64,000 nt of DNA from Allotamlana fucoidanivorans (GCF_006265225.1 NZ_VDCS01000004.1:1-64000), one strand, 5' to 3'. Numbered from the stretch's first letter, positions 38,301-46,079 are shown. Translations and numbers: made by a program. Notes: generated by a model not told the origin, from the sequence alone.

Positions 38301-38523
38301 CGGTTAACGTAAAGTTTCCGTCAAAATCCGTAATAGCACCCTTTGTGGTCCCCCTTACTAAGACAGTAACACCAGCCAAAGGTTCGGTTTCAGATTTTAC
38401 GGTTCCTGTTATTTCAATGGATTGTCCATACATAGTATTGATGTTTAAACAAAACAATACCAAAAGACACAACTTGAATTGCCATTTCTTAAATGACCAT
38501 TTTTCAAGGAAATCAATTTTCAT
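35392..38523 (-). CDS. SusC/RagA-family TonB-linked outer-membrane transporter (second locus)
   Basis: TonB-dependent transporter of 1043 residues: signal peptide 1-33, carboxypeptidase-regulatory-like domain about 36-115 (TGTVKSETEPLAGVTVLVRG), and plug with EEVVVVGYGTQKKKEVTGAV, IQIRGLTSINGANRPLYVVDG and TAIYGTRGATGVILITTKKG. The barrel ends in FRLGLQIDF. It heads a three-gene operon with susD and a CBM-like lipoprotein. No regulator gene of the sigma/anti-sigma or hybrid type is directly beside it. Confidence 0.96.
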   Translation of the reverse strand: MKIDFLEKWSFKKWQFKLCLLVLFCLNINTMYGQSIEITGTVKSETEPLAGVTVLVRGTTKGAITDFDGNFTLTANKGDVLEFNYLGYIDKYVTVSDQKNIIVQLEEDLSELEEVVVVGYGTQKKKEVTGAVARVDSETILQTATSDLGTALQGQVAGVNVTASSGAPGAESNIQIRGLTSINGANRPLYVVDGIAFEGDPRLSPSEIETIDILKDASSTAIYGTRGATGVILITTKKGKQGQMKVELNGYYGVQNITSGTPTLSVEDNFYTLFLQSQALNNRTYGNTWTSVERNPYLLTNNTNLVETITNDQAPIQNYNLRVSGGSNGLTYSVNGNFFSQEGVIIKSKLDRFNVRSNTEYKKGKWRIATGLSFRIDDQDSAPWGLMLDAIRYPASGQAIDPNQEAIDEADEGSAAANISYLGYKFLQKDNAETQYFDGSLIADYNFTKDLKYTVRASASYENRTRRLINPKFVAVDINGDEVPSQRSRIRNESSLRKRQTLENILNYQKSFGHHNINITAAYTAEKFNYSSFFGERSDILSNDITVLNGATSDPNAGSGTGRWGQDYEQTLIGMLGRVQYNYKGKYMLSASVRRDGSSVFPANYWGVFPGASAAWNVSDEKLWDPLRSVANSFKIRGGVGSIGNQGIDPYSAFAVITLDNDYALGQGDNENLKLGAIQTGFANPNVKWETSVSTNFGFDLGMFKNKLTLSADYYRTEKKDMLFPVLLPPTAGGGNNAEVTLNVGDMTNQGIEYALNYKQAGKFSWNAGLTFTKNKNRVTSMSGSNKIIYFDDSSISGHDNDQDLTSALAEGYEAGAFFLIKTNGVITNDEELAEYQQLDPNAKLGDLRYVDALTVDTDGDGVPDAGDGVLDVNDRQYVGSGVPEFEMGLNFAAYFKNFDFSMSWYASSGAEILNGNKALAYKSRNHKDLAYAWAPQNDNSPVPVNRGPNHNNFRGFTDYWLEDGSFIRLRNIALGYTIPKKLTEKINVSRFRIYAAAQNPLTFTKYDGFDPEVGNNGISTRGIDKGTYPVSNQFRLGLQIDF

Positions 38524-39089
38524 ATTTAATTAATTTTGGGTTTAGTTAATTTGTTAATTTTTTGTTAAATTATTTAAATCAAGACATAAAAAACACCTCA
38601 TGATTAGCTTTTTCATGTAAACATTCAAAAGATTTAAATAATAATTACAAAAGAGTTTTCTAAAGATTTAGAAATAAGGTCTTATAAACTTTTAATGTCA
38701 AGTTTATTTAAAACAACCTTTACTTAAATTGGAATAATGTGTGGTTTTTTACTTGTCATAATTATTTTAGTTTAGTTATAGATTTTCATTCTGTTGATAA
38801 ATATATCTAAAATTAAAGTTTAAATATAAAACCTGTTCTAAATATAAACTTGACATGATATTGACAAACACTACAACATACTGATTTTTAATGCTATACA
38901 TAAAAACAACAATATAACATCTTTAGAGAACCAAAAAATTTGTATCTATTAAAAGTTAATAAAAATCACGTTAAAAAACAGGATAATTCTTTCAAAAAAA
39001 CAAATTAGATTTAAAATTTCAAGAAATATTCTCCTTATAAAAGCAAAATATTTCGTCTTATTTGCCTTATAAATCATTATTTTTGATGC
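38524..39089. other. divergent intergenic region between susC and a Crp/Fnr gene
   Basis: Very AT-rich 566-base region with several short imperfect repeats such as TAAACTTGACAT-like stretches. It must hold promoters for both flanking genes; only the + strand box at 39078-39085 could be placed. No ORF or RNA gene was supported. Confidence 0.5.
39078..39085 (+). promoter_or_regulatory. TAnnTTTG box directly before a Crp/Fnr start codon
   Basis: TATTTTTG ends 4 bases before the ATG at 39090, the same spacing as at the other Crp/Fnr gene at 19004. A leaderless transcript is possible. The -33 element is unclear. Confidence 0.35.
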
Positions 39090-39719
39090 ATGACAGATTC
39101 ACTGCTAACAGAGAAATATAATCACATTCTTGACGAACAAGTTTTAAATGAAATTGCTGAAATAGGTATTTTTAAAACATTTCAAAAAGATGACATTATT
39201 ATAGACATTAATCAGCCACTAAAACATATTCCTTTATTGTTAAGTGGTAATATTAAAATTTTGAGAGAAGACGAGCATGGTAACGAATTGCTTATCTATT
39301 TTTTAGAAGCTGGTGAAACATGCACCATGTCGCTTACCTGCTGTATGGGAACCACTAAAAGCAAAATTAGAGCTGTGGCCGAACAGAATTCAAGTTTAGT
39401 CATGATTCCTGTACAATATATGGAAAAGTGGTTTCATGAAAATGCAAGTTGGAGAAATTTTATTTTGGAAAGCTATCAAACCAGATTTGATGAAATGCTT
39501 GAGGCCATAGACAATCTAGCCTTTATAAAAATGCATGAACGTTTACTTAAGTATTTAATTAACAAAACGGTATTACATGGTTCAAATACCATTATAGTTA
39601 AACACCAAGATATTGCCATTGATTTAAATACTTCAAGAGTAGTTATATCTAGACTTTTAAAACAACTTGAGAACGAGAATAAAATAAAACTTAGCAGAAA
39701 TAAAATTGAGATTCTTTAA
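39090..39719 (+). CDS. Crp/Fnr-family regulator of the sulfur locus
   Basis: Regulator of 209 residues with a cyclic-nucleotide-binding-type fold (about 25-125; INQPLKHIPLLLSGNIKILRED) and a helix-turn-helix (about 165-200; KHQDIAIDLNTSRVVISRLL). The segment GETCTMSLTCCMGTTKSK has three cysteines (C-x6-CC), a possible redox or sulfur-sensing site, though no known ligand motif is matched. It lies upstream of sulfur transport and persulfide oxidation genes on the same strand. Two GTAA-N6-TTAC palindromes there suit a Crp/Fnr dimer, so it is their probable activator. Confidence 0.88.
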   Translation: MTDSLLTEKYNHILDEQVLNEIAEIGIFKTFQKDDIIIDINQPLKHIPLLLSGNIKILREDEHGNELLIYFLEAGETCTMSLTCCMGTTKSKIRAVAEQNSSLVMIPVQYMEKWFHENASWRNFILESYQTRFDEMLEAIDNLAFIKMHERLLKYLINKTVLHGSNTIIVKHQDIAIDLNTSRVVISRLLKQLENENKIKLSRNKIEIL

Positions 39720-39811
39720 ATTTTAAATAAGAGGTCACTTTTTATTCATACACATTTAACCTATGCACATTTAGCAATAAATGGTCATAGGTAAATATAT
39801 TTTTTCTCTAA

Positions 39812-39825
39812 GTAACATATATTAC
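39812..39825 (+). promoter_or_regulatory. putative Crp/Fnr operator upstream of YeeE operon
   Basis: GTAACATATATTAC, a GTAA-N6-TTAC palindrome. Its centre is about 28 bases before the TAACTTTG box at 39847-39854, placing it near -42, the position of a class II activator site. A second copy with the same arrangement precedes the persulfide dioxygenase gene. Confidence 0.55.
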
Positions 39826-39846
39826 ATAACAATCATTACAAGAAAA

Positions 39847-39854
39847 TAACTTTG
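39847..39854 (+). promoter_or_regulatory. -7 promoter box of the YeeE/TauE operon
   Basis: TAACTTTG, a perfect TAnnTTTG, 17 bases before the ATG at 39872. No TTTG is found at -33, consistent with an activator-dependent promoter. Confidence 0.55.
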
Positions 39855-39871
39855 CACAAAAAAAATTGACT

Positions 39872-40429
39872 ATGGAAGTTCTTTTAAATCCTTGGCCTTG
39901 GTATGTATCTGGGCCATTAATAGCCCTTGTCATGGCCTTACTTTTATACTTTGGAAAAACCTTTGGTATGTCCTCCAACCTAAAAACACTTTGCGCTATG
40001 GGTGGTGCTGGAAAATTTTCCGATATGTTCAGATTCAAGTGGCGGGATCAAATTTGGAACTTAACTGTACTTGTTGGTGCCATGATTGGTGGTTTTATCG
40101 CGGTTAATTATTTATCAAATGATAGTGGAACAGATCTTAACCCAAAAACAGTATTAGAACTTCAAACTATGAATTTTGAAACCCCTGGAGCGAAACTTGT
40201 TCCTGATGAAATTTACAGTTTTGATGCGGTAGCCAGCCCTAAAGGTCTTATTTTACTCATTATTGGCGGTTTATTAGTAGGGTTTGGTACAAGATATGCC
40301 GACGGATGTACCTCTGGGCATGCTATTACTGGACTAAGCAGTTTACAAAAACCCTCGCTTATTGCTGTTATAGGCTTTTTTATAGGCGGACTTATCATGA
40401 CGAATTTTATTCTACCATTACTATTTTAG
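39872..40429 (+). CDS. YeeE/YedE-family sulfur transporter, first half
   Basis: Inner-membrane protein of 185 residues in the YeeE/YedE (TsuA-type) family, which takes up thiosulfate or other reduced sulfur. Predicted helices lie at about 12-32, 60-80, 123-142 and 160-180. The conserved GFGTRYADGCTSGHAI segment contains the substrate-path cysteine. The ATG at 39872 is chosen over a TTG six bases upstream. It is half the size of full-length YeeE; the next gene, 3 bases on, supplies the other half. Confidence 0.88.
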   Translation: MEVLLNPWPWYVSGPLIALVMALLLYFGKTFGMSSNLKTLCAMGGAGKFSDMFRFKWRDQIWNLTVLVGAMIGGFIAVNYLSNDSGTDLNPKTVLELQTMNFETPGAKLVPDEIYSFDAVASPKGLILLIIGGLLVGFGTRYADGCTSGHAITGLSSLQKPSLIAVIGFFIGGLIMTNFILPLLF

Positions 40430-40432
40430 ATT

Positions 40433-40846
40433 ATGAAACTATTAAAATATTTACTCGTTGGAATCTTTTTTGGTATTGTTTTAGTAAAATCTGAAGCCGT
40501 ATCATGGTTTAGAATTTATGAAATGTTCAGATTTCAATCATTTCATATGTACGGCATTATTGGTTCTGCTGTTATTTCTGGTATTATTTTCCTTCAAATC
40601 TCAAAACGAGGTTATATAAAAAGCTTTAAAGGAGCGCATATTTTTGTTCCTAAGAAAGAAAATGGATTTGCAAGATTAATTATTGGTGGCACTATTTTTG
40701 GCCTTGGCTGGGCATTAATTGGTGCATGTCCTGGCCCTATGTACATTTTACTAGGTGCAGGTGTTTGGAGCATGATTATTGTTATTGCAGCAGCAGTACT
40801 AGGTACTTTTATTTACGGCATACTCAAAAATAAACTTCCGCATTAA
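40433..40846 (+). CDS. YeeE/YedE-family sulfur transporter, second half (DUF6691-like)
   Basis: Inner-membrane protein of 137 residues with four helices and the conserved GWALIGACPGPMYILLGAG segment, whose cysteine matches the second conserved Cys of long YeeE proteins. It starts 3 bases after the first half and ends 2 bases before the TauE/SafE gene, so the operon is tightly packed. Confidence 0.88.
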   Translation: MKLLKYLLVGIFFGIVLVKSEAVSWFRIYEMFRFQSFHMYGIIGSAVISGIIFLQISKRGYIKSFKGAHIFVPKKENGFARLIIGGTIFGLGWALIGACPGPMYILLGAGVWSMIIVIAAAVLGTFIYGILKNKLPH

Positions 40847-40848
40847 TC

Positions 40849-41640
40849 ATGGATAATATCCAGGTATTAGGTTATATAGGCGCCCTTATAGTTGGTCTTG
40901 TTTTAGGCTTAATTGGTGGTGGTGGCTCTATCTTAACCGTGCCCTTGCTTGTATATCTTTTAGGATATAATCCTGTTATAGCCACAGCTTATTCGCTTTT
41001 TGTTGTAGGTACTACTTCTTTAGTTGGCACCTATAAAAAGCATAAAAAAGGCCTTGTAGATTTTAAAACAGGTTTAGCCTTTTCTTTTCCATCTTTCGCG
41101 GCTGTTTACCTTACTCGTAGATACTTAGTTCCAAATATACCCGAAACGCTATTCTCATTTGAAAACTACACCCTAACCAAAGACATGGGGATCATGATTT
41201 TCTTTGCTCTTATTATGGTAATAGCCTCAATATCTATGATAAAAGACAACAAAGAAAAAGTTGTTTATACCATACCGCAGGCTTATTACAAAACCTTTAT
41301 TCAAGGTTTAATAATTGGTATGATAACTGGTATAATTGGAGCTGGCGGTGGATTTCTGTACGTTCCTGCATTGGTTATTTGGGCCAACATACCTATGAAG
41401 AAAGCGGTTGGCACCTCTTTAATTATCGTCACTATTAATTCTCTCATCGGGTTTATTGGCGATGTTCAAACCATAGATATTGAATGGAGTTTTCTTATTA
41501 TTTTCACACTTATTTCAATAGCAGGAATTATTTTTGGGGTATTCCTATCAAAGTTTATAAGTGGTAAGAAACTAAAAAAAAGCTTTGGCTTTTTTGTTCT
41601 CCTAATGGCCAGCTATATAATATACAAAGAACTTAACTAA
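40849..41640 (+). CDS. TauE/SafE-family sulfite or sulfur-anion exporter
   Basis: Inner-membrane permease of 263 residues with about eight helices and two family repeats, each opening with a glycine-rich stretch (GLIGGGGSILTVPLLVYLLG and GIIGAGGGFLYVPALVIW). Family members move sulfite, sulfoacetate or related anions. Its place after the YeeE pair and before the persulfide dioxygenase suggests removal of sulfite made by sulfur oxidation. Confidence 0.88.
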   Translation: MDNIQVLGYIGALIVGLVLGLIGGGGSILTVPLLVYLLGYNPVIATAYSLFVVGTTSLVGTYKKHKKGLVDFKTGLAFSFPSFAAVYLTRRYLVPNIPETLFSFENYTLTKDMGIMIFFALIMVIASISMIKDNKEKVVYTIPQAYYKTFIQGLIIGMITGIIGAGGGFLYVPALVIWANIPMKKAVGTSLIIVTINSLIGFIGDVQTIDIEWSFLIIFTLISIAGIIFGVFLSKFISGKKLKKSFGFFVLLMASYIIYKELN

Positions 41641-41644
41641 ACTA

Positions 41645-41660
41645 TGTAATATAAGTTACA
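41645..41660 (+). promoter_or_regulatory. putative Crp/Fnr operator upstream of persulfide dioxygenase
   Basis: TGTAATATAAGTTACA, a perfect TGTAA-N6-TTACA palindrome. Its centre is about 29 bases before the TAATTTTG box at 41682-41689, almost the same geometry as the operator at 39812. Confidence 0.6.
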
Positions 41661-41681
41661 AAAGAAATCCTGCTCTAATTG

Positions 41682-41689
41682 TAATTTTG
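41682..41689 (+). promoter_or_regulatory. -7 promoter box of the persulfide dioxygenase gene
   Basis: TAATTTTG, a perfect TAnnTTTG. It overlaps an upstream in-frame ATG at 41687, which therefore cannot be the start of translation from this promoter. Confidence 0.55.
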
Positions 41690-41749
41690 TATGCTCATTT
41701 TAGAAAAAGAAATACTCTTTTAAAACAAAAGACAAAAGATAAGATTGCA

Positions 41750-43162
41750 ATGAAAATAGAACAAATTTATACGGGATGTTTAGCTCAAGGAGCCTACTAT
41801 ATTGAATCAAAGGGAGAAGTTGCCATCATTGACCCTTTAAGGGAAACACAACAATATGTTAACAAGGCCAAGGCTGAAGATGCTAAAATTAAATACATTT
41901 TTGAGACTCATTTTCACGCTGATTTTGTTTCGGGTCATTTAGATTTGGCCAAAAAAACGGGTGCTACCATTGTATTTGGTCCAAATGCAAAAACAGAGTA
42001 TGCCATATATAGTGCACACGATAATGAAGAATTTAAATTGGGAGAGATTACCATAAAAGTGCTCCACACCCCAGGACATACCCTAGAGTCTTCTACTTTC
42101 CTTGTTATTGACGAAAACGGTAAAGAGCATGCTATCTTTTCTGGAGATACTTTGTTTTTAGGAGATGTGGGCAGACCAGACTTAGCCGTTAAATCAGATC
42201 TTTCAAAGGAAGATTTAGCAGGAATGCTTTTTGATTCACTTCGCAACAAAATTATGACTTTGCCTGATGATATAATAGTTTACCCAGCTCATGGTGCTGG
42301 TTCCGCCTGTGGAAAAAACCTGAGTAAAGAGACTGTTGGTATTTTAGGAGAGCAAAAAAAGACCAACTATGCGTTAAGATCAGACATGAGCAAAGCCGAA
42401 TTTGTGAAAGAAGTACTTGACGGTATTGCTCCACCACCCCAGTATTTTGCAAAAAATGCCATGATGAATAAACAAGGGTATGCTAATTTTGAAACCGTTC
42501 TTGAACAAGGTAACAAGCCATTATCACCTGAAGCATTTGAATACTTAGCAAATGAAGAAGGTGCTTTAGTGCTAGATGTTAGAACACAACAAGATTTTGT
42601 AAAAGGTTACATTCCCAATGCTATTTTTATTGGCTTAAATGGCGGGTTTGCACCTTGGGTGGGCGCCTTAATTTCCGATTTAAAACAACCTATTTTACTT
42701 GTTGCCCCAGAAGGAAAAGCACAAGAAGCTATTACAAGATTATCACGTGTTGGTTATGATAATACTTTAGGTTATCTTGAAGGTGGAATTGACGCCTGGA
42801 AAGCTGCTGGTAAGGATATTGAAACTATTTCTTCGATTTCAGCCGAAACCCTTGCTCAGCATTTAAAAAATGAAACTATACATATTCTAGATGTTAGGAA
42901 AGATGGCGAGTTTAAATCTGAACATTTAGATCATGCCGCTGTTAACCATTTTGCTTTAGATTTTATCAATGCACATATGGGTGACATTGACAAAAACAAA
43001 ACCTACTATATTCATTGTGCTGGTGGCTACCGCTCAGTTATTGCTGCATCCATTTTAAAGGCCAGAGGATTTGATAATTTAATAGACATTGATGGTGGCT
43101 TTGACGCTATGAAGAAGGCAGGGTTACCGACAACAGAATATGTTTGTCCGTCAACATTATAA
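41750..43162 (+). CDS. MBL-fold persulfide dioxygenase fused to two rhodanese domains
   Basis: Enzyme of 470 residues. The N-terminal metallo-beta-lactamase domain (1-230) has H54-x-H56-x-D58 (THFHADF), H63, H110 (TPGH) and D133 (SGDTLF), the metal site of ETHE1-like persulfide dioxygenases that oxidise glutathione or protein persulfide to sulfite. Rhodanese domain 1 (about 258-355) has no cysteine at the active-site loop (LLVAPEGKAQ), so it is probably inactive. Rhodanese domain 2 (about 362-465) has the catalytic C423 (YIHCAGGYRS). The ATG at 41750 is chosen because an earlier in-frame ATG sits in the promoter box. It acts with the sulfur transporters upstream. Confidence 0.92.
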   Translation: MKIEQIYTGCLAQGAYYIESKGEVAIIDPLRETQQYVNKAKAEDAKIKYIFETHFHADFVSGHLDLAKKTGATIVFGPNAKTEYAIYSAHDNEEFKLGEITIKVLHTPGHTLESSTFLVIDENGKEHAIFSGDTLFLGDVGRPDLAVKSDLSKEDLAGMLFDSLRNKIMTLPDDIIVYPAHGAGSACGKNLSKETVGILGEQKKTNYALRSDMSKAEFVKEVLDGIAPPPQYFAKNAMMNKQGYANFETVLEQGNKPLSPEAFEYLANEEGALVLDVRTQQDFVKGYIPNAIFIGLNGGFAPWVGALISDLKQPILLVAPEGKAQEAITRLSRVGYDNTLGYLEGGIDAWKAAGKDIETISSISAETLAQHLKNETIHILDVRKDGEFKSEHLDHAAVNHFALDFINAHMGDIDKNKTYYIHCAGGYRSVIAASILKARGFDNLIDIDGGFDAMKKAGLPTTEYVCPSTL

Positions 43163-43173
43163 ATATACTACTT

Positions 43174-43443
43174 ATGAAAGCAAATATTCAAGTTCAAAAC
43201 TTAAAGTGCCATGGATGTGCAACAACCATAAAAAATAAATTAGTGGGCATTGAAGACATTTCTGATTTAAACATAGATGCAGAAACCAAAACGGTTAGTT
43301 TCAGCTACTCTAACACAGATACTATTAATGAGGTAAAACAAGTACTAGCTAGTGCTGGTTATCCAGAGGAAGGAGATAAAAATGTACTTACTACTAAAGC
43401 AAAATCTTTTGTAAGTTGCGCCATGGGGAAAATGAACGCCTAG
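43174..43443 (+). CDS. heavy-metal-associated (HMA) domain protein
   Basis: Small cytoplasmic protein of 89 residues with the metal-binding C-x-x-C motif at 12-15 (KCHGCATTI) and a ferredoxin-like HMA fold, plus an extra C-terminal cysteine (FVSCAMG). The ATG at 43174 is preferred to the GTG at 43144, which overlaps the upstream gene. Same strand, 11 bases after the dioxygenase. In this setting it may carry copper or another thiophilic metal, or sulfane sulfur; the cargo is not known. Confidence 0.8.
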   Translation: MKANIQVQNLKCHGCATTIKNKLVGIEDISDLNIDAETKTVSFSYSNTDTINEVKQVLASAGYPEEGDKNVLTTKAKSFVSCAMGKMNA

Positions 43444-43447
43444 TTTT

Positions 43448-43723
43448 TTAAACTATTTCGGCACTTAAACCAGCTTCCAATAACATAGAACAGCGTGGTT
43501 TTAAGTCGTCAAATTCGCCTGTTTTTACCGTACATTTTCCGTTGTAATGTACTATTAGAGAACATTGCTCGGCTTGTTCTGCAGTATGGTCACAGGCATA
43601 AATAAGGGTATCAATAACATGATCAAAAGTATTTACATCATCGTTATACAACACAATTTCATTTTGCGTAACTACCTCTTCCTCAAGCAGAAGCTCTTCT
43701 GATATTTTTTCTTTTAAACTCAT
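43448..43723 (-). CDS. ClpS, ClpAP adaptor
   Basis: Adaptor of 91 residues that delivers N-degron substrates to ClpAP. The core has LYNDDVNTFDHVIDTL, the Asn-Asp substrate pocket region, and a C-terminal helix with DDLKPRCSMLLEAGLSAEI. The ATG at 43723 is chosen over 43744 as it gives the usual length. It ends 4 bases from the convergent HMA gene. Confidence 0.9.
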   Translation of the reverse strand: MSLKEKISEELLLEEEVVTQNEIVLYNDDVNTFDHVIDTLIYACDHTAEQAEQCSLIVHYNGKCTVKTGEFDDLKPRCSMLLEAGLSAEIV

Positions 43724-43753
43724 AGCTTTAACTTTTTTATGCAAAAACTTAGA

Positions 43754-44590
43754 CTAAGTTAAAAATTTTAAAGCAACCCAATTATTTCTTTCTAATTTTT
43801 CTTCAAATTTTAACAGATGCGTTTCACAAGCCGCTTTGATAGCAGGAATATCATCATTATAAAATCCACTTAATAACAACATGCCTCCTGCATTTAAACA
43901 AGATACATAAGTCGCCATATCTTGTAGCAGAATATTTCTGTTGATATTAGCTATTATAATATCATAAGTATGTTCACCCAATACAGAAGCATCACCTTCT
44001 ATAACCGTGATGTGTTCGCAATGATTTCTATCAACATTTTCAAGACTATTTAGGTAGCACCAGTTATCATAATCAACCGCATCAATAGGTTTTGCTCCTT
44101 TCATTTCAGCTAAAATAGCCAAAACTCCAGTACCACATCCCATATCTAAAACAGATTTTCCTTTAAAGTCATTCTTTAAAATATGTTGAATCATCATATG
44201 TGTGGTTTCATGATGACCTGTACCAAAACTCATTTTGGGTTCAATGACAATATCATATGGAGTATTAAACTTGTCATGAAAAGGCGCTCTCACAGCACAA
44301 ATATCATCCACAACTATTGGATTAAAATTTTTCTCCCATTCAGCATTCCAATTGGTTTGCTCAATTTCATTGAAAGAATACGTTATAATAAACTCCTCGG
44401 AATTTAAAATTTGAATGTCATCCAAAATACTATTATGCCATTCCTCTTTTTGAATATAAGCCGTTACCCCATGTGGCGTTTCCACAAAGCTTTCAAAACC
44501 AGCATACCCTAACTCTGCAATTAGGATTTCCACTCCTGGTTGTTCGGGCGATACTTCAAATTCGTATCCTATATAAATGATATTTGACAT
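43754..44590 (-). CDS. PrmA, ribosomal protein L11 methyltransferase
   Basis: SAM-dependent methyltransferase of 278 residues that trimethylates ribosomal protein L11. The SAM site LDMGCGTGVLAI starts near residue 148, and PKMSFGTGHHETT (118-130) precedes it, as in PrmA. It sits 30 bases upstream of clpS in the same direction, a conserved flavobacterial order. Confidence 0.95.
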   Translation of the reverse strand: MSNIIYIGYEFEVSPEQPGVEILIAELGYAGFESFVETPHGVTAYIQKEEWHNSILDDIQILNSEEFIITYSFNEIEQTNWNAEWEKNFNPIVVDDICAVRAPFHDKFNTPYDIVIEPKMSFGTGHHETTHMMIQHILKNDFKGKSVLDMGCGTGVLAILAEMKGAKPIDAVDYDNWCYLNSLENVDRNHCEHITVIEGDASVLGEHTYDIIIANINRNILLQDMATYVSCLNAGGMLLLSGFYNDDIPAIKAACETHLLKFEEKLERNNWVALKFLT

Positions 44591-44661
44591 TTTTATTTTT
44601 TTTTAGTAAAAGGCTAACCCAGAAATAATAACTTTTTCGAGAATCAGAAACACATCGCATT

Positions 44662-44695
44662 AAAAAACGTAACCCCTATGAAATATAGAGGTTAC
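44662..44695 (-). terminator. terminator of tpiA
   Basis: Stem GTAACCCCTAT/ATAGAGGTTAC with one mismatch and a 5-base loop, followed on the - strand by a T-run (44662-44667). It lies about 25 bases after the tpiA stop. Confidence 0.7.
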
Positions 44696-44720
44696 ACTTA
44701 AATACTTTATTCTGATTTAA

Positions 44721-45470
44721 TTAAAATGCATTTACAATGGCATAAAAATCTTCAGCATTAAGTGACGCACCGCCTATTAGACCACCATCAACATCTGGTT
44801 TAGAGAAAATTTCATTAGCATTCGCTGGCTTTACGCTACCTCCATAAAGAACAGAAACGCTATTGGCTACAGCATCACCATATTTATCAGCTAATGTTTT
44901 TCTAATAAAAGCATGCATATCTTGAGCTTGCTCAGGGCTGGCTGTTTCACCAGTTCCAATAGCCCAAACAGGTTCGTACGCCAAAACGATGTTTTTAAAC
45001 GCTTCTGCTTCTAAATGAAATAAAGCATTTTTAATTTGATTTCCTACAACAGTTTCTTCATTACCAGCCTTTCTATCTGCTAATTCTTCTCCAAAACAAA
45101 AAATTACGCGCATATCATTTGCTAAAGCTGCATCAACTTTTTTAGCTAATAACTCATCGGTTTCATTAAAATACTCTCTACGCTCACTGTGCCCTAAAAT
45201 AACAGTATTTATGCCAATACTTTTTAACATGCTAGCACTGATTTCACCGGTGTAAGCACCACTTTCAGCAAAATGCATATTCTGAGCGATAACCTCAATA
45301 TCTGTTCCCATTAAGCTTTTATTTGCTTGCCATAAATTAGTTGCTGTTGGCGCTACCATGACCTCTGCATTTGATGTTTTGGTTTGTCCTTTTAAGCTTG
45401 TAATTAATGCCTCGGTTTGTGATAAATCATTGTTCATCTTCCAGTTTCCAGCTACGATTTGTTTTCTCAT
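44721..45470 (-). CDS. TpiA, triosephosphate isomerase
   Basis: Glycolytic isomerase of 249 residues. Active-site residues are N9 and K11 (GNWKMN), H94 (LGHSERR) and E166 (AYEPVWAIGTG). The start at 45470 is chosen as the one directly before RKQIVAGNWKMN; the longer frame from 45491 adds an unlikely MGGKITK. It follows the TlpA-like gene on the same strand. Confidence 0.97.
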   Translation of the reverse strand: MRKQIVAGNWKMNNDLSQTEALITSLKGQTKTSNAEVMVAPTATNLWQANKSLMGTDIEVIAQNMHFAESGAYTGEISASMLKSIGINTVILGHSERREYFNETDELLAKKVDAALANDMRVIFCFGEELADRKAGNEETVVGNQIKNALFHLEAEAFKNIVLAYEPVWAIGTGETASPEQAQDMHAFIRKTLADKYGDAVANSVSVLYGGSVKPANANEIFSKPDVDGGLIGGASLNAEDFYAIVNAF

Positions 45471-45541
45471 TTTTGTTATTTTACCTCCCAACCGGAAGGA
45501 TTATTTATTAATAGTTACTTCTAAATTTATTGCAAATGTAA

Positions 45542-46030
45542 TTATAAAAGGGCTTCCGTAATCTGATTATTATCAGCTTCTACCGCTTTAAACAATTTTA
45601 TATTTCCTTCTGAATCTACCACCATATACCTAGGAATCCAATCAATATTCACAAAATCACCAAAGGCACTTTTTTTACCATTTGGCAAATAATAGTGTTC
45701 TCCTTGAATACGATACTTTTTGATACCACGTTTCCAGGCATCTTGTCCTCTATCTAAAGACAAAAACAAATAAACCGCTTCAGGATGTGCTTCTTGCAGG
45801 GCTCTTACTTTAGGCATACCTTTAATACAATCTCCACACCACGATGCCCAAATGTCTATAATGATTAATTTTCCTTGGTGCTGATTTAAAACCTCTTTAA
45901 ACACTACAGTATCACCTTCTAAATTAACAAAAGTATCATTTAGAGCTGCTTCAGAAAATTTTGTTTTATCCTGTGATTCACAGTTTGAAAAGCTTAATAA
46001 AGCCAACAGTAAGTAAATTACTTTCCTCAT
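45542..46030 (-). CDS. TlpA-like thiol-disulfide protein, lipoprotein
   Basis: Exported thioredoxin-fold protein of 162 residues with a short signal peptide and possible lipobox Cys17 (LLSFSNC), and the redox motif WASWCGDC (C65, C68). Such proteins reduce or shuffle periplasmic disulfides, often in cytochrome maturation or stress. It lies between tpiA and the ABC permease in the conserved flavobacterial block. Confidence 0.88.
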   Translation of the reverse strand: MRKVIYLLLALLSFSNCESQDKTKFSEAALNDTFVNLEGDTVVFKEVLNQHQGKLIIIDIWASWCGDCIKGMPKVRALQEAHPEAVYLFLSLDRGQDAWKRGIKKYRIQGEHYYLPNGKKSAFGDFVNIDWIPRYMVVDSEGNIKLFKAVEADNNQITEALL

Positions 46031-46079
46031 ATAGTTTTTCTTTTAATTTATTAAGATTAGTCGGTAAGTATTCAAATCA

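Noticed and set aside
41687-41749. N-terminal extension of the persulfide dioxygenase
   Set aside because: Its ATG lies within the -7 promoter box and the extra residues are not conserved-looking; the ATG at 41750 begins the usual MBL sequence.
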